From Phymatolithon calcareum (taxonomy: Eukaryota > Rhodophyta > Florideophyceae > Hapalidiales), in contig OZ345362.1 in NCBI GenBank assembly GCA_977006965.1, positions 868,001-932,000 of the forward strand: a stretch of DNA of 64,000 bases, in the 5' to 3' direction. The position numbers and the translations under genes were made by a program. The notes beneath the pieces were generated by a model that was not told the origin of the DNA, did no database searches, and worked only from the letters and a program-made list of their open reading frames with translations. Below are positions 43,465-52,892 of this stretch, piece by piece. Each line of letters starts with the position of its first letter. The stretch's first letter is position 1.

Positions 43465-44349
43465 ATGATGCAAGCCGCGGACCGCGACGAGCGCGCATGC
43501 ACCCCGCGCCGTAAGCATTCCATGTCGCACCCGTCGGCCGCGCCCCCACTCGCAGAGGCCGTTGTCCCCAGTCGATCGTTCCCCCTGCTCCGTCCACTTT
43601 CCTCCTTGCCGCACGTTTTCCCCGTCCCCCAACGGGCCGCGCCCCCCGTCGACGCCCTCGTGAAGTGTCTGTTCGTCGTGTATGACGCGGACGGCACACC
43701 GGCCGGCGAGTTCATATACATGACGAAGAAATTTCTCGGACTTGGTCATTGTGCCGCGTGCGACATCACGCACGGACCGCGTGAGGAAAAGCCGGAATTC
43801 ACACGGTTGAAAAAGGGGCGCGAATGGGGTGTGCCGCTTGTGAATATCCACCGCGACGAAATGGATGACTCGCTTGCGGCGGCTGTGGGCATGCAGCTTC
43901 CGTGCGTGGCGGCACGGACCGAGACTAGGGATGTCATGCTGCTGGGGCAGGATGCGCTGGCGACATGTGAGGGCGATGTGGGCCGCTTTCAGGAATTGGT
44001 GGACTTGGCGCTCAGTGTGCACAGACTTGTTGCGCCAGGCGTGGAGAAGACGGTGGGGGAGGAGGGTATGGATGTGTCGGTGACGAGGCAAATGCAGAAT
44101 GGATCGTATGTGCCGTTTGCGGTGCAGACACAGACGGTGCAATTGTCCGCCGGTATGCAGGTGGAAGAGCAGGGACAAGTGCCGATGCAGGTGGAGGTTA
44201 CTGTGCCGGGCGCCAGGCAAGTGGTGCAGATGAAGAGTCAGATGTTTGTCAAACAGAAACAGATGGCGGAGAAATGGGAATGGAGACCGTTTGAAACGCG
44301 GGGAATAAGGGTGGACGATGATGCTGTGGTTCCGGGGTCGAGGTCGTAG
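43465..44349 (+). CDS. CAACDITHG-motif protein, family gene 1
   Basis: The longest member, 294 residues from the proposed start at 43465. The open frame extends to 43228, but the upstream part is arginine/proline-rich and not shared, and the chosen ATG gives an N-terminus like the other copies. EAVVP lies at 31-35. The conserved core (about 70-187) begins FVVYDADGTPAGEF, then GLGHCAACDITHGP with C96 and C99, WGVPLVNIHRDEMD (H129) and LPCVAARTETRDVMLLGQ, then TCEGD. The glutamine/valine-rich C-terminal extension (190-280) is unique to this copy, and the protein ends in DAVVPGSRS. Motif order recalls small bacterial hypothetical proteins with CxxC...THG and HRDE. Function unknown; metal binding by Cys/His is a guess. 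Confidence 0.85.
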   Translation: MMQAADRDERACTPRRKHSMSHPSAAPPLAEAVVPSRSFPLLRPLSSLPHVFPVPQRAAPPVDALVKCLFVVYDADGTPAGEFIYMTKKFLGLGHCAACDITHGPREEKPEFTRLKKGREWGVPLVNIHRDEMDDSLAAAVGMQLPCVAARTETRDVMLLGQDALATCEGDVGRFQELVDLALSVHRLVAPGVEKTVGEEGMDVSVTRQMQNGSYVPFAVQTQTVQLSAGMQVEEQGQVPMQVEVTVPGARQVVQMKSQMFVKQKQMAEKWEWRPFETRGIRVDDDAVVPGSRS

Positions 44350-46288
44350 ATGGACACTTGCGGCTTTCCGAAATGCAGGAGGCTGGCGGATGAGACTGTA
44401 TAACAGTAGTGGAGACAGGGAATGTATCGTTATCTATTTCTGTTCCCTGGTAGAGGATTTGTTATTCACTAGCACACTTGCTAACATAATAAATATTTGC
44501 ACTCAGACAGTATTGTAGCTTGAACTTCCGTTCCTGTTAGCATCCCGGGCTGGAATTGGGAAAGGTTTCGTGATGGGTTCGATTAGCGCTATCACCCGAT
44601 TTGTTCAAGCAATCTCAATCACCACGAGACAACTGCTCTGCTTCGACAATGAACTTTCTTACTCGTGATCGGGAGAATATCATGCATGTCTATATCCTTT
44701 GCCGAGTGGGAATGACCAGAATTAAGGCGATGCCATTCACATCAAGACGCAGGCTCTAATACCATAAACAAATCGCAGTGCCCAGATCGAAAGGAACTTA
44801 AGCAAACAACAACTCTTTCGTGCTCGAGCAGCGAGAGGAAGTGTCATCAACTGAGCTAAGCTACGATAACAAGAAGCATGCCATTACATACCAATAGAGT
44901 TCTTAAGGCAGCCTGTGATCACCAATAGACCAAAGACAATAAATCTTTGTCCTGGATGCTGCCAAAAATTAGTGCGGTATTTTCAATCAACTTACCCGTG
45001 GGTAAATGATAACTACAGTAACCTGCTAAATGCATGGTGGAAGTAAACGACGGAGAAAGACATGAGTGGCATCCTCGGTGAGTAACCCCCGATCCAGGAA
45101 TACGGTGCCGATGTGCGGAACATATTAAAATTTTCATTTTGCAAAATTTTGGCTTTTCGAGAAAGATTTCGCAGGTGATGTTTTCTTTCTCCACAACCGT
45201 CAGTTCCACACACGTGTAGAGCGCCGATGACGCAGCCATTGTGACTGTGTGAATGAATCCATTCGAGCGAGGTACGACACATATTTAACGACTAGAGTTT
45301 CTCCATTCGCAAGTTTAAATTGACGATTATAGCTTTCGAAAGGCCGAAACGTTGCTTGCTGGCCATCTTCGTTCGTACAGACTAAAGCGAAGAGGGATAC
45401 TTAAAACAGTTCCCTGACTTCCTGCTCTGACGGCGACAAGTAAACTTTTGCATGCTTTTTCCAGATCAAGGAAAATATATTTGCGTGCCACTGCGATGAT
45501 CCTAAGCATTGTCATGCAATGGCACGCTGAAACTAACGTAGAGGAGCACAAGGCTGATGATTTGGTAAGCTGAAGGAGCGCATGGGCACTCGGTGATCGT
45601 GTCTTACGGTTACCTTTGGAATCATTGAAACAATCGAGAGCAACGCATGTGCACAATAAGCGTCCAGATGGCCATATTTGCGACCTGTGCAATAGGCCTA
45701 ATTATTGAGCTCATGTCTTATCTCCTCTGTTACTGTACAGAATAATCGAATGCTAAATAGTGAGCCTGATTGCAGACGTCAATTTTTGGTACATTACGCT
45801 GAAAACAAGATTAAGTTGAAGACGGCACTGTCGAAAAAAGTGCATAGTAATGTTTTCGACAACGACACGTACAGCAAATTCTACTCTAGCAACACTGACC
45901 ACTGTCGCTAGTACTGTAGAGTAGAATCGATAAGACCGGCGGACAAACGTCAGTCATCTGCTGACGTTTATGTTTAATTTTTCGGACACGTGTCTCTTAA
46001 TACACACATGGCACTCTAATATTCGCGGTGCCATATTGCAGCGCTGCAATTGGACGCAAGGTGTGCTTTGCCCCGTACACGCAACCGAAGGCCGTACTCC
46101 CTGATTGGTAGAATCTCAGCGCCATGTGATCGGTGTACGCCCGAAGGTGCGGTGCAGAATGCGTGCAGCCATTGTGCCTCGTTCGTGTAGAACCCTCTCC
46201 CACACCTCTCAATTCTGACCTGGACACCGTCCTTCCGAAGCAACGCCCCACTCTCACCTCCACTCCCACAATTCCCCAGCCACCAAGA
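44350..46288. other. Spacer between family genes 1 and 2
   Basis: No recognisable domain. Short frames only (106 residues minus at 44919-45239, 121 residues minus at 45327-45692). Contains several ACTGTA-type words (for example 45731 and 45907). Confidence 0.4.
46104..46108 (-). promoter_or_regulatory. Inverted CCAAT box candidate for gene 2
   Basis: CTGATTGG, the complement of CCAATCAG, about 181 bases before the ATG at 46289. The same CCAATCAG occurs before gene 4. Confidence 0.3.
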
Positions 46289-47014
46289 ATGCCAAACCCG
46301 AATGTCGTCGCCGCCGTCAGCCCGCCGCACCGCCGGTCCTCCGCCCCGCCCGCCTCTCTCTCCGAGGCAATAGTTCCGAAACTCTCCCCCGCGGCCACCC
46401 CTTGCGCCGCCGTAGTCCCCACTCGCCCCATCCCTATCGCCACCGCCACCGCCACCACCGTCCAGCCCGCCCCACCGCCCTTCGAGCGCGTGACAGCGCT
46501 GTTTGTCGTGTACGACGCGGACGGCACACCGGCCGGCGAGCTCATCTACATGACGAAGAAAATGCTGGGATTAGGTCACTGTGCCGCGTGCGACATCACG
46601 CACGGGCCGCGAAAGGAGAAGCCGGAGTTCACGAAGTTGAAATCATTCGGCTGGGGCGTGCCGCTGCTGAACATTCACCGCGACGAAATGGACGCGTCAC
46701 TTGCCGCCGCTGTCGGCGTGCAGCTGCCATGCGTGGCGGCACGGACGATGAGCCGCGATGTACTGCTGCTGGGGCAGGGGGCGCTGGCGACGTGCGAGGG
46801 CGACGTGTTTCGCTTTCAGGACCTTGTCAACCTGGCGCTGCGCGTGCACGGTCTCTCCGCGCCGCCGGTGCCTTTGCGGAGGAATTCCGCGACGGCAATG
46901 GGGGTGGCGGCTCAGGTGCCGGTGGGACAAAGGGAGTGGGTAAGAAGAAGGTCGGGGGATTTGAATCGACAACGCGGTGAAGAGGATGCTGTTGTGCCAT
47001 GGTCTAATACGTAA
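46289..47014 (+). CDS. CAACDITHG-motif protein, family gene 2
   Basis: 241 residues from the ATG at 46289; an earlier in-frame ATG at 46133 exists, but that segment is not conserved. The N-terminus is proline/alanine/threonine-rich with EAIVP at 26-30 and AAVVP at 40-44. Core 71-190: FVVYDADGTPAGEL, GLGHCAACDITHGP (C98, C101), WGVPLLNIHRDEMD (H130), LPCVAARTMSRDVLLLGQ, ATCEGDVFRFQDLV. After APP the tail is basic (REWVRRRSGDLNRQRGE) and ends EDAVVPWSNT. Core identity to the other copies is very high while the flanks diverge, which indicates selection on the core. Confidence 0.85.
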   Translation: MPNPNVVAAVSPPHRRSSAPPASLSEAIVPKLSPAATPCAAVVPTRPIPIATATATTVQPAPPPFERVTALFVVYDADGTPAGELIYMTKKMLGLGHCAACDITHGPRKEKPEFTKLKSFGWGVPLLNIHRDEMDASLAAAVGVQLPCVAARTMSRDVLLLGQGALATCEGDVFRFQDLVNLALRVHGLSAPPVPLRRNSATAMGVAAQVPVGQREWVRRRSGDLNRQRGEEDAVVPWSNT

Positions 47015-48063
47015 CCGGTCGGTCGATGGCGAGAGGTGAGCGGAAGATGGGTGCGAGTGAGTGTCTCCAGTGAGATGTGGTAGGGTTGTACATTATGTCG
47101 CGAATTTTTGGCAGAAGGGATATATTGCGTTTTCTCTCGCCCCCGGTCGCGGCAAATGAGCGGTAGATATAGATGATTTCTTACTTTTTCTACAGAGCGA
47201 CCTAACATAAATAACTTATCGTTTTGAACTATTGACTTTACGTTGTATCATGAATGGTTGTCGTTGTTAAGGAGTTTTTGTCAGGCTGCTTGCTGGATTT
47301 TAAAATCGATCAACGGCTATGTTCGTACTGTAGTGTTCGTGGCAAAACAGTAGAAGATCTTGCAGGGAGGGACCCGTAGAGATAGTCCAAATTTTGAACA
47401 ATGAGAACTTGCTCGTTCTCTGTCTGAACTTCACTCGTTCCATGCAACATGTCGTTTAATCACAACGAACAATCTGCCAACGTACGCCTCGTTCGTGCAC
47501 GCTACAGTAGTGTACAGTACTGTCCATCTGAGTGCACGGACGCGGCGTGGAGTGCCGTGCCGTGGAACTCCAACGACGATAATAATTTTAGTCTCATGTA
47601 TCTCTAAAATATATTGCGAACCAAAGTTTGGGTATTACCCCACTCCAAAAAGCATTGAAAATAGCTCGAGATACGATAGGCCCGTAGAGCCACAGAAATA
47701 TCTACGTTTGGCAGTCAGATATTTTCCCTCACCCATCCACAAGCCACGAATAAATGCTCCTGTAATCACGTTATCCTCTGCTCTTCTACATTCTTCATCG
47801 ACAGCCGCAAGTATCTCCGGTCCCTCCAAAACGAACAACGCAAATCAAATGCATTCCGCCATATCACCGTTGCACTCGTTCCGCATTCCTGTCTGGGTCC
47901 ACTCTCCCCGATTGACACACTTCTCTCCACCCCGTCTACCGCCTTAAAACACTGCCAAACCGCACTGACTGACGTATAACACTCGGCACGACACCCCGCA
48001 CACAACGCGCGACAACCCTCACAAATCTCCCCTGTCTTGTCTGTGCTTATTCTCCCGCCCGCC
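47015..48063. other. Spacer between family genes 2 and 3
   Basis: No host gene recognised. A LINE family B remnant lies at 47340-47420, and a palindromic ACAGTAGTGTACAGTACTG stretch at 47503-47522. A 150-residue plus frame (47495-47947) has no recognisable domain. Confidence 0.4.
47340..47420 (+). mobile_element. Small LINE family B remnant
   Basis: Encodes GKTVEDLAGRDPVEIVQILNNENL, the C-terminal end of the family B RNase H protein (compare VEDLCREGPVEILQFFNNDN at 63110-63180). Confidence 0.65.
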
Positions 48064-48684
48064 ATGCATGTGCCGGACGCCGCCTTTCTCCCCATGTCCG
48101 CCGACCCGTCAGAATGGACTTCACTGCCGTGCACAGACGCCGTCGTGCCTAACCGACCGTCCCCACCCACCCCGAAACTCTCCCCGAAACCCTCCGCGCT
48201 GGAATGCGTGACCGCCCTCTTCGTCGTCTACGACGCCGACGGCACCCCAGCAGGCGAACTGATCTACATGACGAAGAAGCTCCTCGGTCTCGGTCACTGT
48301 GCCGCATGCGACATCACGCACGGCCCACGAAAAGAGAAGCCTGAATTCACAAGGCTGAAACGTGCCGGCTGGGGTGTACCGCTTGTCAACATCCATCGCG
48401 ACGAAATGGACCCCGCCCTCGCGGCCGCTGTCGGGGCGCGGCTGCCCTGCGTTGCCGCGCGCACTGCGTCGCGGGACGTCGTGCTGATGGGGCAGGAGGC
48501 ACTTGACACTTGTGAGGGGGATGTTGAGGGGTTTAGACAGCTTGTCGACTTTGCGCTGCAGGTGCATCGGCTGTATGCTCCGCCGGTGTGCAAGAGGAGT
48601 TTCTCGGCGAGTGCGGTGCCTGTCCCGGTTTTCGAAGGGAGGGATGGTTCCAGTTTGCAGAGTTGGCCGCAGTATGGGCGCTGA
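48064..48684 (+). CDS. CAACDITHG-motif protein, family gene 3
   Basis: 206 residues from the ATG at 48064 (context CCCGCCATGC). DAVVP lies at 25-29, within a short N-terminus. Core 52-174: FVVYDADGTPAGEL, GLGHCAACDITHGP (C79, C82), WGVPLVNIHRDEMD (H111), LPCVAARTASRDVVLMGQ, DTCEGDVEGFRQLV. The tail after YAPPVCKRSF is short and, unlike the other three, lacks the terminal DAVVP, ending SWPQYGR. The simplest member, close to the minimal unit. Confidence 0.85.
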   Translation: MHVPDAAFLPMSADPSEWTSLPCTDAVVPNRPSPPTPKLSPKPSALECVTALFVVYDADGTPAGELIYMTKKLLGLGHCAACDITHGPRKEKPEFTRLKRAGWGVPLVNIHRDEMDPALAAAVGARLPCVAARTASRDVVLMGQEALDTCEGDVEGFRQLVDFALQVHRLYAPPVCKRSFSASAVPVPVFEGRDGSSLQSWPQYGR

Positions 48685-49561
48685 TAGGACAGGGGTGGAA
48701 GTACGCCTGCCATCGATGTGGTGACAAGGTAAGGTGAGGAATGTGGACGTTTTGTCGTGTGAATGTATTTGTTTGTATATTTTTGTAGTCAGTCAATCAG
48801 TCAGACGTGAATTGAGTTTAGATGGCGGTCTCATTGTGTATGTGAACGTCGAGAATATAATATGCTAACTTTAATCACTATGGGAGAGGAAGCTCCCAGA
48901 AATGTTGCACGCACTGGAAATATCGTTGAGTGCGAACAGACGGTTGTGCATCAATGCTTGAGTGTGTGTTTGATAAAAGATGAAATTACATGTCCTGCAG
49001 ATGTACTGTAGTGCACAGTCGCGAATTTAAAAAACTTTCTTGCCACTCCCTTGATGTTGTCCTATTCATGAATGATCACACAACAAGCAACTGTCTCCCT
49101 CTCTCTCTCCAGAAAACAGAATGGTCACTTCGGCACTGCGCTTAGAATCGCAACACTGAGTAACACAGAGAGGGAGCTCAGTACGTAATGTCAAGCAAGG
49201 CATTGCAAACTTAGATTATCATCGACTCTCACACTACTGTACAGTACCAGATACAATAAAGTTCAGGGTGTACAAACTGGCAACGTGCCATGATGGCGGT
49301 CCTGTGCAGGAGAGGAGAGAAGACTTCCTAAAAAGCTAAAATTTATACAGAGATAGGTTTTTGGAGTGCCAGAACGTTGCACTGTGCTCACTACTGTACG
49401 TGCCAATGGCCGCTGCAGATGGAGCGTCAAAAAAGTAGAGGTGAAGCAAATGAAACTACTGTATTGTGAGTTGGCCTTTCAGAAGCAGCTGTGTGTCTGA
49501 AATTGTTTCTACTGTAGTAGTAAATCTAACCATGGTCATATGCATATGATACATGATATCA

Positions 49562-49594
49562 GCGGAATTTTCCTGACTGGCAGGAAAATTCCGC
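49562..49594. repeat. 14-bp perfect hairpin
   Basis: GCGGAATTTTCCTG and its exact reverse complement are separated by ACTGG. Confidence 0.8.
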
Positions 49595-50029
49595 AGCAGT
49601 CACCAACCACCTTGAGCGACCAAAAGTCTCCACGTTGATCGACAGACAGAATTGAGAAGCGAACATCATGATAATCCTCCACCAACACAATATAGTATTC
49701 CGACTGTCGACCTGGCCCTTCACCTTCATTGCCGCCCTTCGCGCGCTGCAAGCACTCCATAATGGACTGCGAAATGCCGCTGGAAAGCAAAAGCTATGCG
49801 TCATGCAGAAAGCTTACAAATGATGATTACATTGTAATGTCCCACCCGTCTCCTGTCATTTCTTTTCTACAATACAGTACTGTACAGTACAGACTGCAGT
49901 CCCCTTTGTCTCTTTCGATCTCCCTGAAACGACTCCGTAAACAAGAGCCGCACATTTCACACGGCCCCTTCAAATCCACCAATCATACTATCTTTCATTT
50001 AGGCACTATCTGTCTTTTTGCTCTACTGT

Positions 50030-50034
50030 CCAAT
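50030..50034 (+). promoter_or_regulatory. CCAAT box candidate for gene 4
   Basis: CCAATCAG about 230 bases before the ATG at 50261, identical to the inverted motif upstream of gene 2. A further CCAAT is at 49979. Confidence 0.3.
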
Positions 50035-50260
50035 CAGCGTGTTTCTAGGGGTGAGGCACAAATTCGACGAGGTATTTTGAGAAATGCTGTGAATGACTCC
50101 CACGTAGATTCTGTACAATACTATTCCCCACTCTGGTTGATTGTCGCGGAAAAGAACCCTTGCTAACACACACTTTCACCAGGCTTTCACACACCGCGTT
50201 CGACCCTCCCGCATCCCGACGTGCCGCGCTAGTCTGCGCACCCATCCACACACACTCACG

Positions 50261-50926
50261 ATGCAAACACACGAGCGCGGCTTCCTCTCCGTCGTCAAAA
50301 CCTTCCGTCGCAAGTCATCCACCCCGGCCGCCCATTCCCTGCCGCTCGCCGAGGCCGTTGTGCCCACCCTCACACCCGTCGCAACCTCGCCCTCCGTCAC
50401 CTCAGATGGTCTCGAACCCGTAACAACGCTATTCGTAATCTACGACGCGGATGGCACACCAGCCGGCGAGCTGATCTACATGACGAAGAAACTGCTCGGT
50501 CTCGGCCACTGCGCGGCGTGCGACATAACGCACGGTCCCCGTAAGGAGAAGCCGGAGTTCACGCAACTGAAGGCGGTCGGCTGGGGCGTGCCATTACTGA
50601 ACATCCACCGCGACGAAATGGACGCCAAACTCGCCGCCGCCGTCGGCGCACAATTGCCCTGCGTTGCTGCGCGCACCGCGAAACGCGACGTTGTGCTGCT
50701 GGGACAGCAGAAACTTGACATGGCCAAGGGCGACGTGTTCCGCTTTCAGAACATGGTCAACGTTGCACTGGCGGAACGGAATCTTTCGGCACCGCCGGCA
50801 CCGCCGGCACCGCCGCAGGCGTGCGCTATACGACCGCAAAGCGTGCCGGAGAAGGAGCGGAGGTGGATCAATTTCAGGAGGGAGAAGGACGCTGTTGTGC
50901 CGGGGGCGAAAGGGACGAAGGTTTGA
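50261..50926 (+). CDS. CAACDITHG-motif protein, family gene 4
   Basis: 221 residues from the ATG at 50261 (the frame is open back to 50141, but that part is not conserved). The N-terminus is basic (VVKTFRRKSS), then EAVVP at 31-35. Core 57-179: FVIYDADGTPAGEL, GLGHCAACDITHGP (C84, C87), WGVPLLNIHRDEM (H117), LPCVAARTAKRDVVLLGQ. The C-terminal part of the core differs: MAKGD replaces TCEGD, so the cysteine conserved in the other three is lost. A PPAPPAPPQ stretch from a 9-base tandem repeat precedes a basic tail ending KDAVVPGAKGTKV. Confidence 0.85.
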   Translation: MQTHERGFLSVVKTFRRKSSTPAAHSLPLAEAVVPTLTPVATSPSVTSDGLEPVTTLFVIYDADGTPAGELIYMTKKLLGLGHCAACDITHGPRKEKPEFTQLKAVGWGVPLLNIHRDEMDAKLAAAVGAQLPCVAARTAKRDVVLLGQQKLDMAKGDVFRFQNMVNVALAERNLSAPPAPPAPPQACAIRPQSVPEKERRWINFRREKDAVVPGAKGTKV

Positions 50927-51689
50927 AGAAGGGGGTTTGTTGAGTGCGCTGTAACGTATGTATTTTTTGGCGTGCACGGCTTTTTGAACGCTGCTTGTAT
51001 GTATTAGGATGCAGTGAGTTATGTATTGGTCGTGAAAGGCGGAGTTGGTCATGGTGTTGGCGAAAGAACGGGTGAGAATGCCTTGTGAGAAGGTGTGGTG
51101 ATGTAAAGATCTTTTTCGGTCTTGTGCTTTTTGGTTTTCCAGTGGGTTTTCTCGTTCCAGCAAAGCGTATAATTTGCGGGACAACAAGGGATGTGAGATA
51201 TTATGTTCATTGCGATGACTTCAGAATTCGGACCTACTAGCAATGAAATAGAATATCTCCAGTTATAATGTAGCCCAGATTGGAAATGTCAAGTTGCACA
51301 TACTTCTCGCCGAAATGCTTGCGGCAGAGTGAAAAATGGACTTTTCAGGCTTTGACATCAACTTTGTATAAGGAGCCGTAGCATTCAAGAGATTGACAAC
51401 ATCGGGAAAAGTCATGACAGGTTTTTTTGCATCTCTGTTGAACCCAGATAAACCCAAAAATGGGTCATTCGAACGGGTGACCACGGCTGTGATCCGTTCT
51501 ATGCACCTGGCATCCTCAACCTTCGTTCATGCATGCATTCATTCATCGACTACCCGCTTGATGCATCATCTCCCTTGGCGCGACTTAAGAATGGCATAGG
51601 TTGAACTTTTTACATCATCTTGCTCGAGTTTGACTCTGCGCTTGCGCCAGTGATTTCGCTTCTTACGTAGCGATATTACTGGCACGGGT
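50927..51689. other. Downstream spacer
   Basis: No gene recognised. Short frames only. Confidence 0.4.
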
Positions 51690-52015
51690 CTACTGCATTT
51701 ACGTTCACCAAAGACGAGCTGAAGTGATCTTACATCAGCTAATTGGGGACTGTTCCCCTCTGGTGGCCGCTTTTCACATTGGGCACAACTTGGATGAAAT
51801 GCCGTACGACCCAGCAAGATGTGTAGTACCGACTGTAACGAAACAGTTGAACATCTATTGCTACGAAGTAGTGGACATTCTGCCTCCAGAGGCAAGTTTA
51901 TTGGACGAGTAGGAACCAAGTCCGTAGAGGAATTATGCCGTGAGAGACCCATAGACGTACTCCAATTTCTGAACAATGAGAAACTGTTTTCGATAAGCCT
52001 CATTCGCTCACCATC
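51690..52015 (+). mobile_element. LINE family B C-terminal remnant
   Basis: Encodes RRAEVILHQLIGDCSPLVAAF, HIGHNLDEMPYDPARC, ETVEHLLLRSSG and VEELCRERPIDVLQF with one frame change, matching the end of the RNase H protein at 7766-8000. Too short to be functional. Confidence 0.75.
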
Positions 52016-52892
52016 TGCTTGAATGATCTTTCCGCAATAGAGAAAGAAAGAACATAGTTGTGATCAGTTCAATTATCAGACAGTTTTTCTTGCGCAAGGG
52101 ATGAGCCACGTGAAGTTGCAGTTCTGTGCTCTCAAAGAGACCTCGTCGAGGGAAGCACCCTTGTGCTGATGTGTAGCCCTTTGAGAGGGCACCAGAACGT
52201 CCTTGACCTATTGCGCAGTCCAGAGGGTTTATGGGTATTTCATTGAGTGGTAGAACACCGAGGGTGCCTTGTCTTGTCTTCTCACAGAGTACGCGGCCAT
52301 TGTGAACGTCAGGGGTCCGGTCTAAGTGCGAATCCCTGTTGAAATCAGACAGGGATTCCAGGGCTGTCTACAAGTTCAACCCACTGCTTCGAAACGTAAT
52401 GTGATTTGAATACGTGCTTTAAGCGACTTGATAAAGAAGATGCCATCAAGGGACCCTTGACGACAAAGCGCGCCACTTTTCGCTTCGTTGGCATTTAGTC
52501 ACAAAAAACGTCTCCGCAAGCATTACAGTCATCAGCTACACAAAGGTAGGTAGCAACTGAGGAAGCCTTGCCCATATCTTCGGAAGTCTGTGGGGCTTTG
52601 AAATAAACTTTGCTCAAAAAAATTACAGTCATCAATTCGAATATGAGAGCCGAAACTGGCTCTGGAGCAGTGGCCAAGTAGGTTGGAGATCTCGCTGTGT
52701 CATCTTAGATCAGGCGCACCGATTAGGTCAATATGGCTTTGAATTCAATGGAAAAGTTCTTTTTCTTCAGGCAGATCCGTGGAACGGCAGCGCAGATTTC
52801 TTCATACCGTGAGATGTCGCTGAAGCAACGAGACGTCGAGAACAACTGTACACCCTTACTTTGGAGGCAGAATCCTAGCCGGACGGTGCGCT
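52016..52892. other. Upstream region of the large gene
   Basis: No gene recognised. ATTACAGTCATCA occurs twice (52524 and 52624). A tRNA-D-arm-like TTGAGTGGTAGAACA at 52242-52256 is followed by GTGCGAATCCC near 52330, but the spacing and stems do not make a tRNA. Confidence 0.35.

Larger units (their letters stand above)
48685..50260. other. Spacer between family genes 3 and 4
   Basis: No gene recognised. Contains a 14-bp hairpin with 5-base loop at 49562-49594 and several ACTGTA palindromes (49233-49248, 49874-49892). CCAAT sits at 49979-49983 and 50030-50034. Confidence 0.4.

Noticed and set aside
43399-44220. 273-residue minus-strand frame opposite family gene 1
   Set aside because: It is the antisense shadow of a GC-rich gene; similar shadows appear opposite the other three paralogues.
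52240-52335. tRNA-like D arm and T loop
   Set aside because: The spacing is wrong and the stems do not pair; perhaps a very old SINE, but not supportable.
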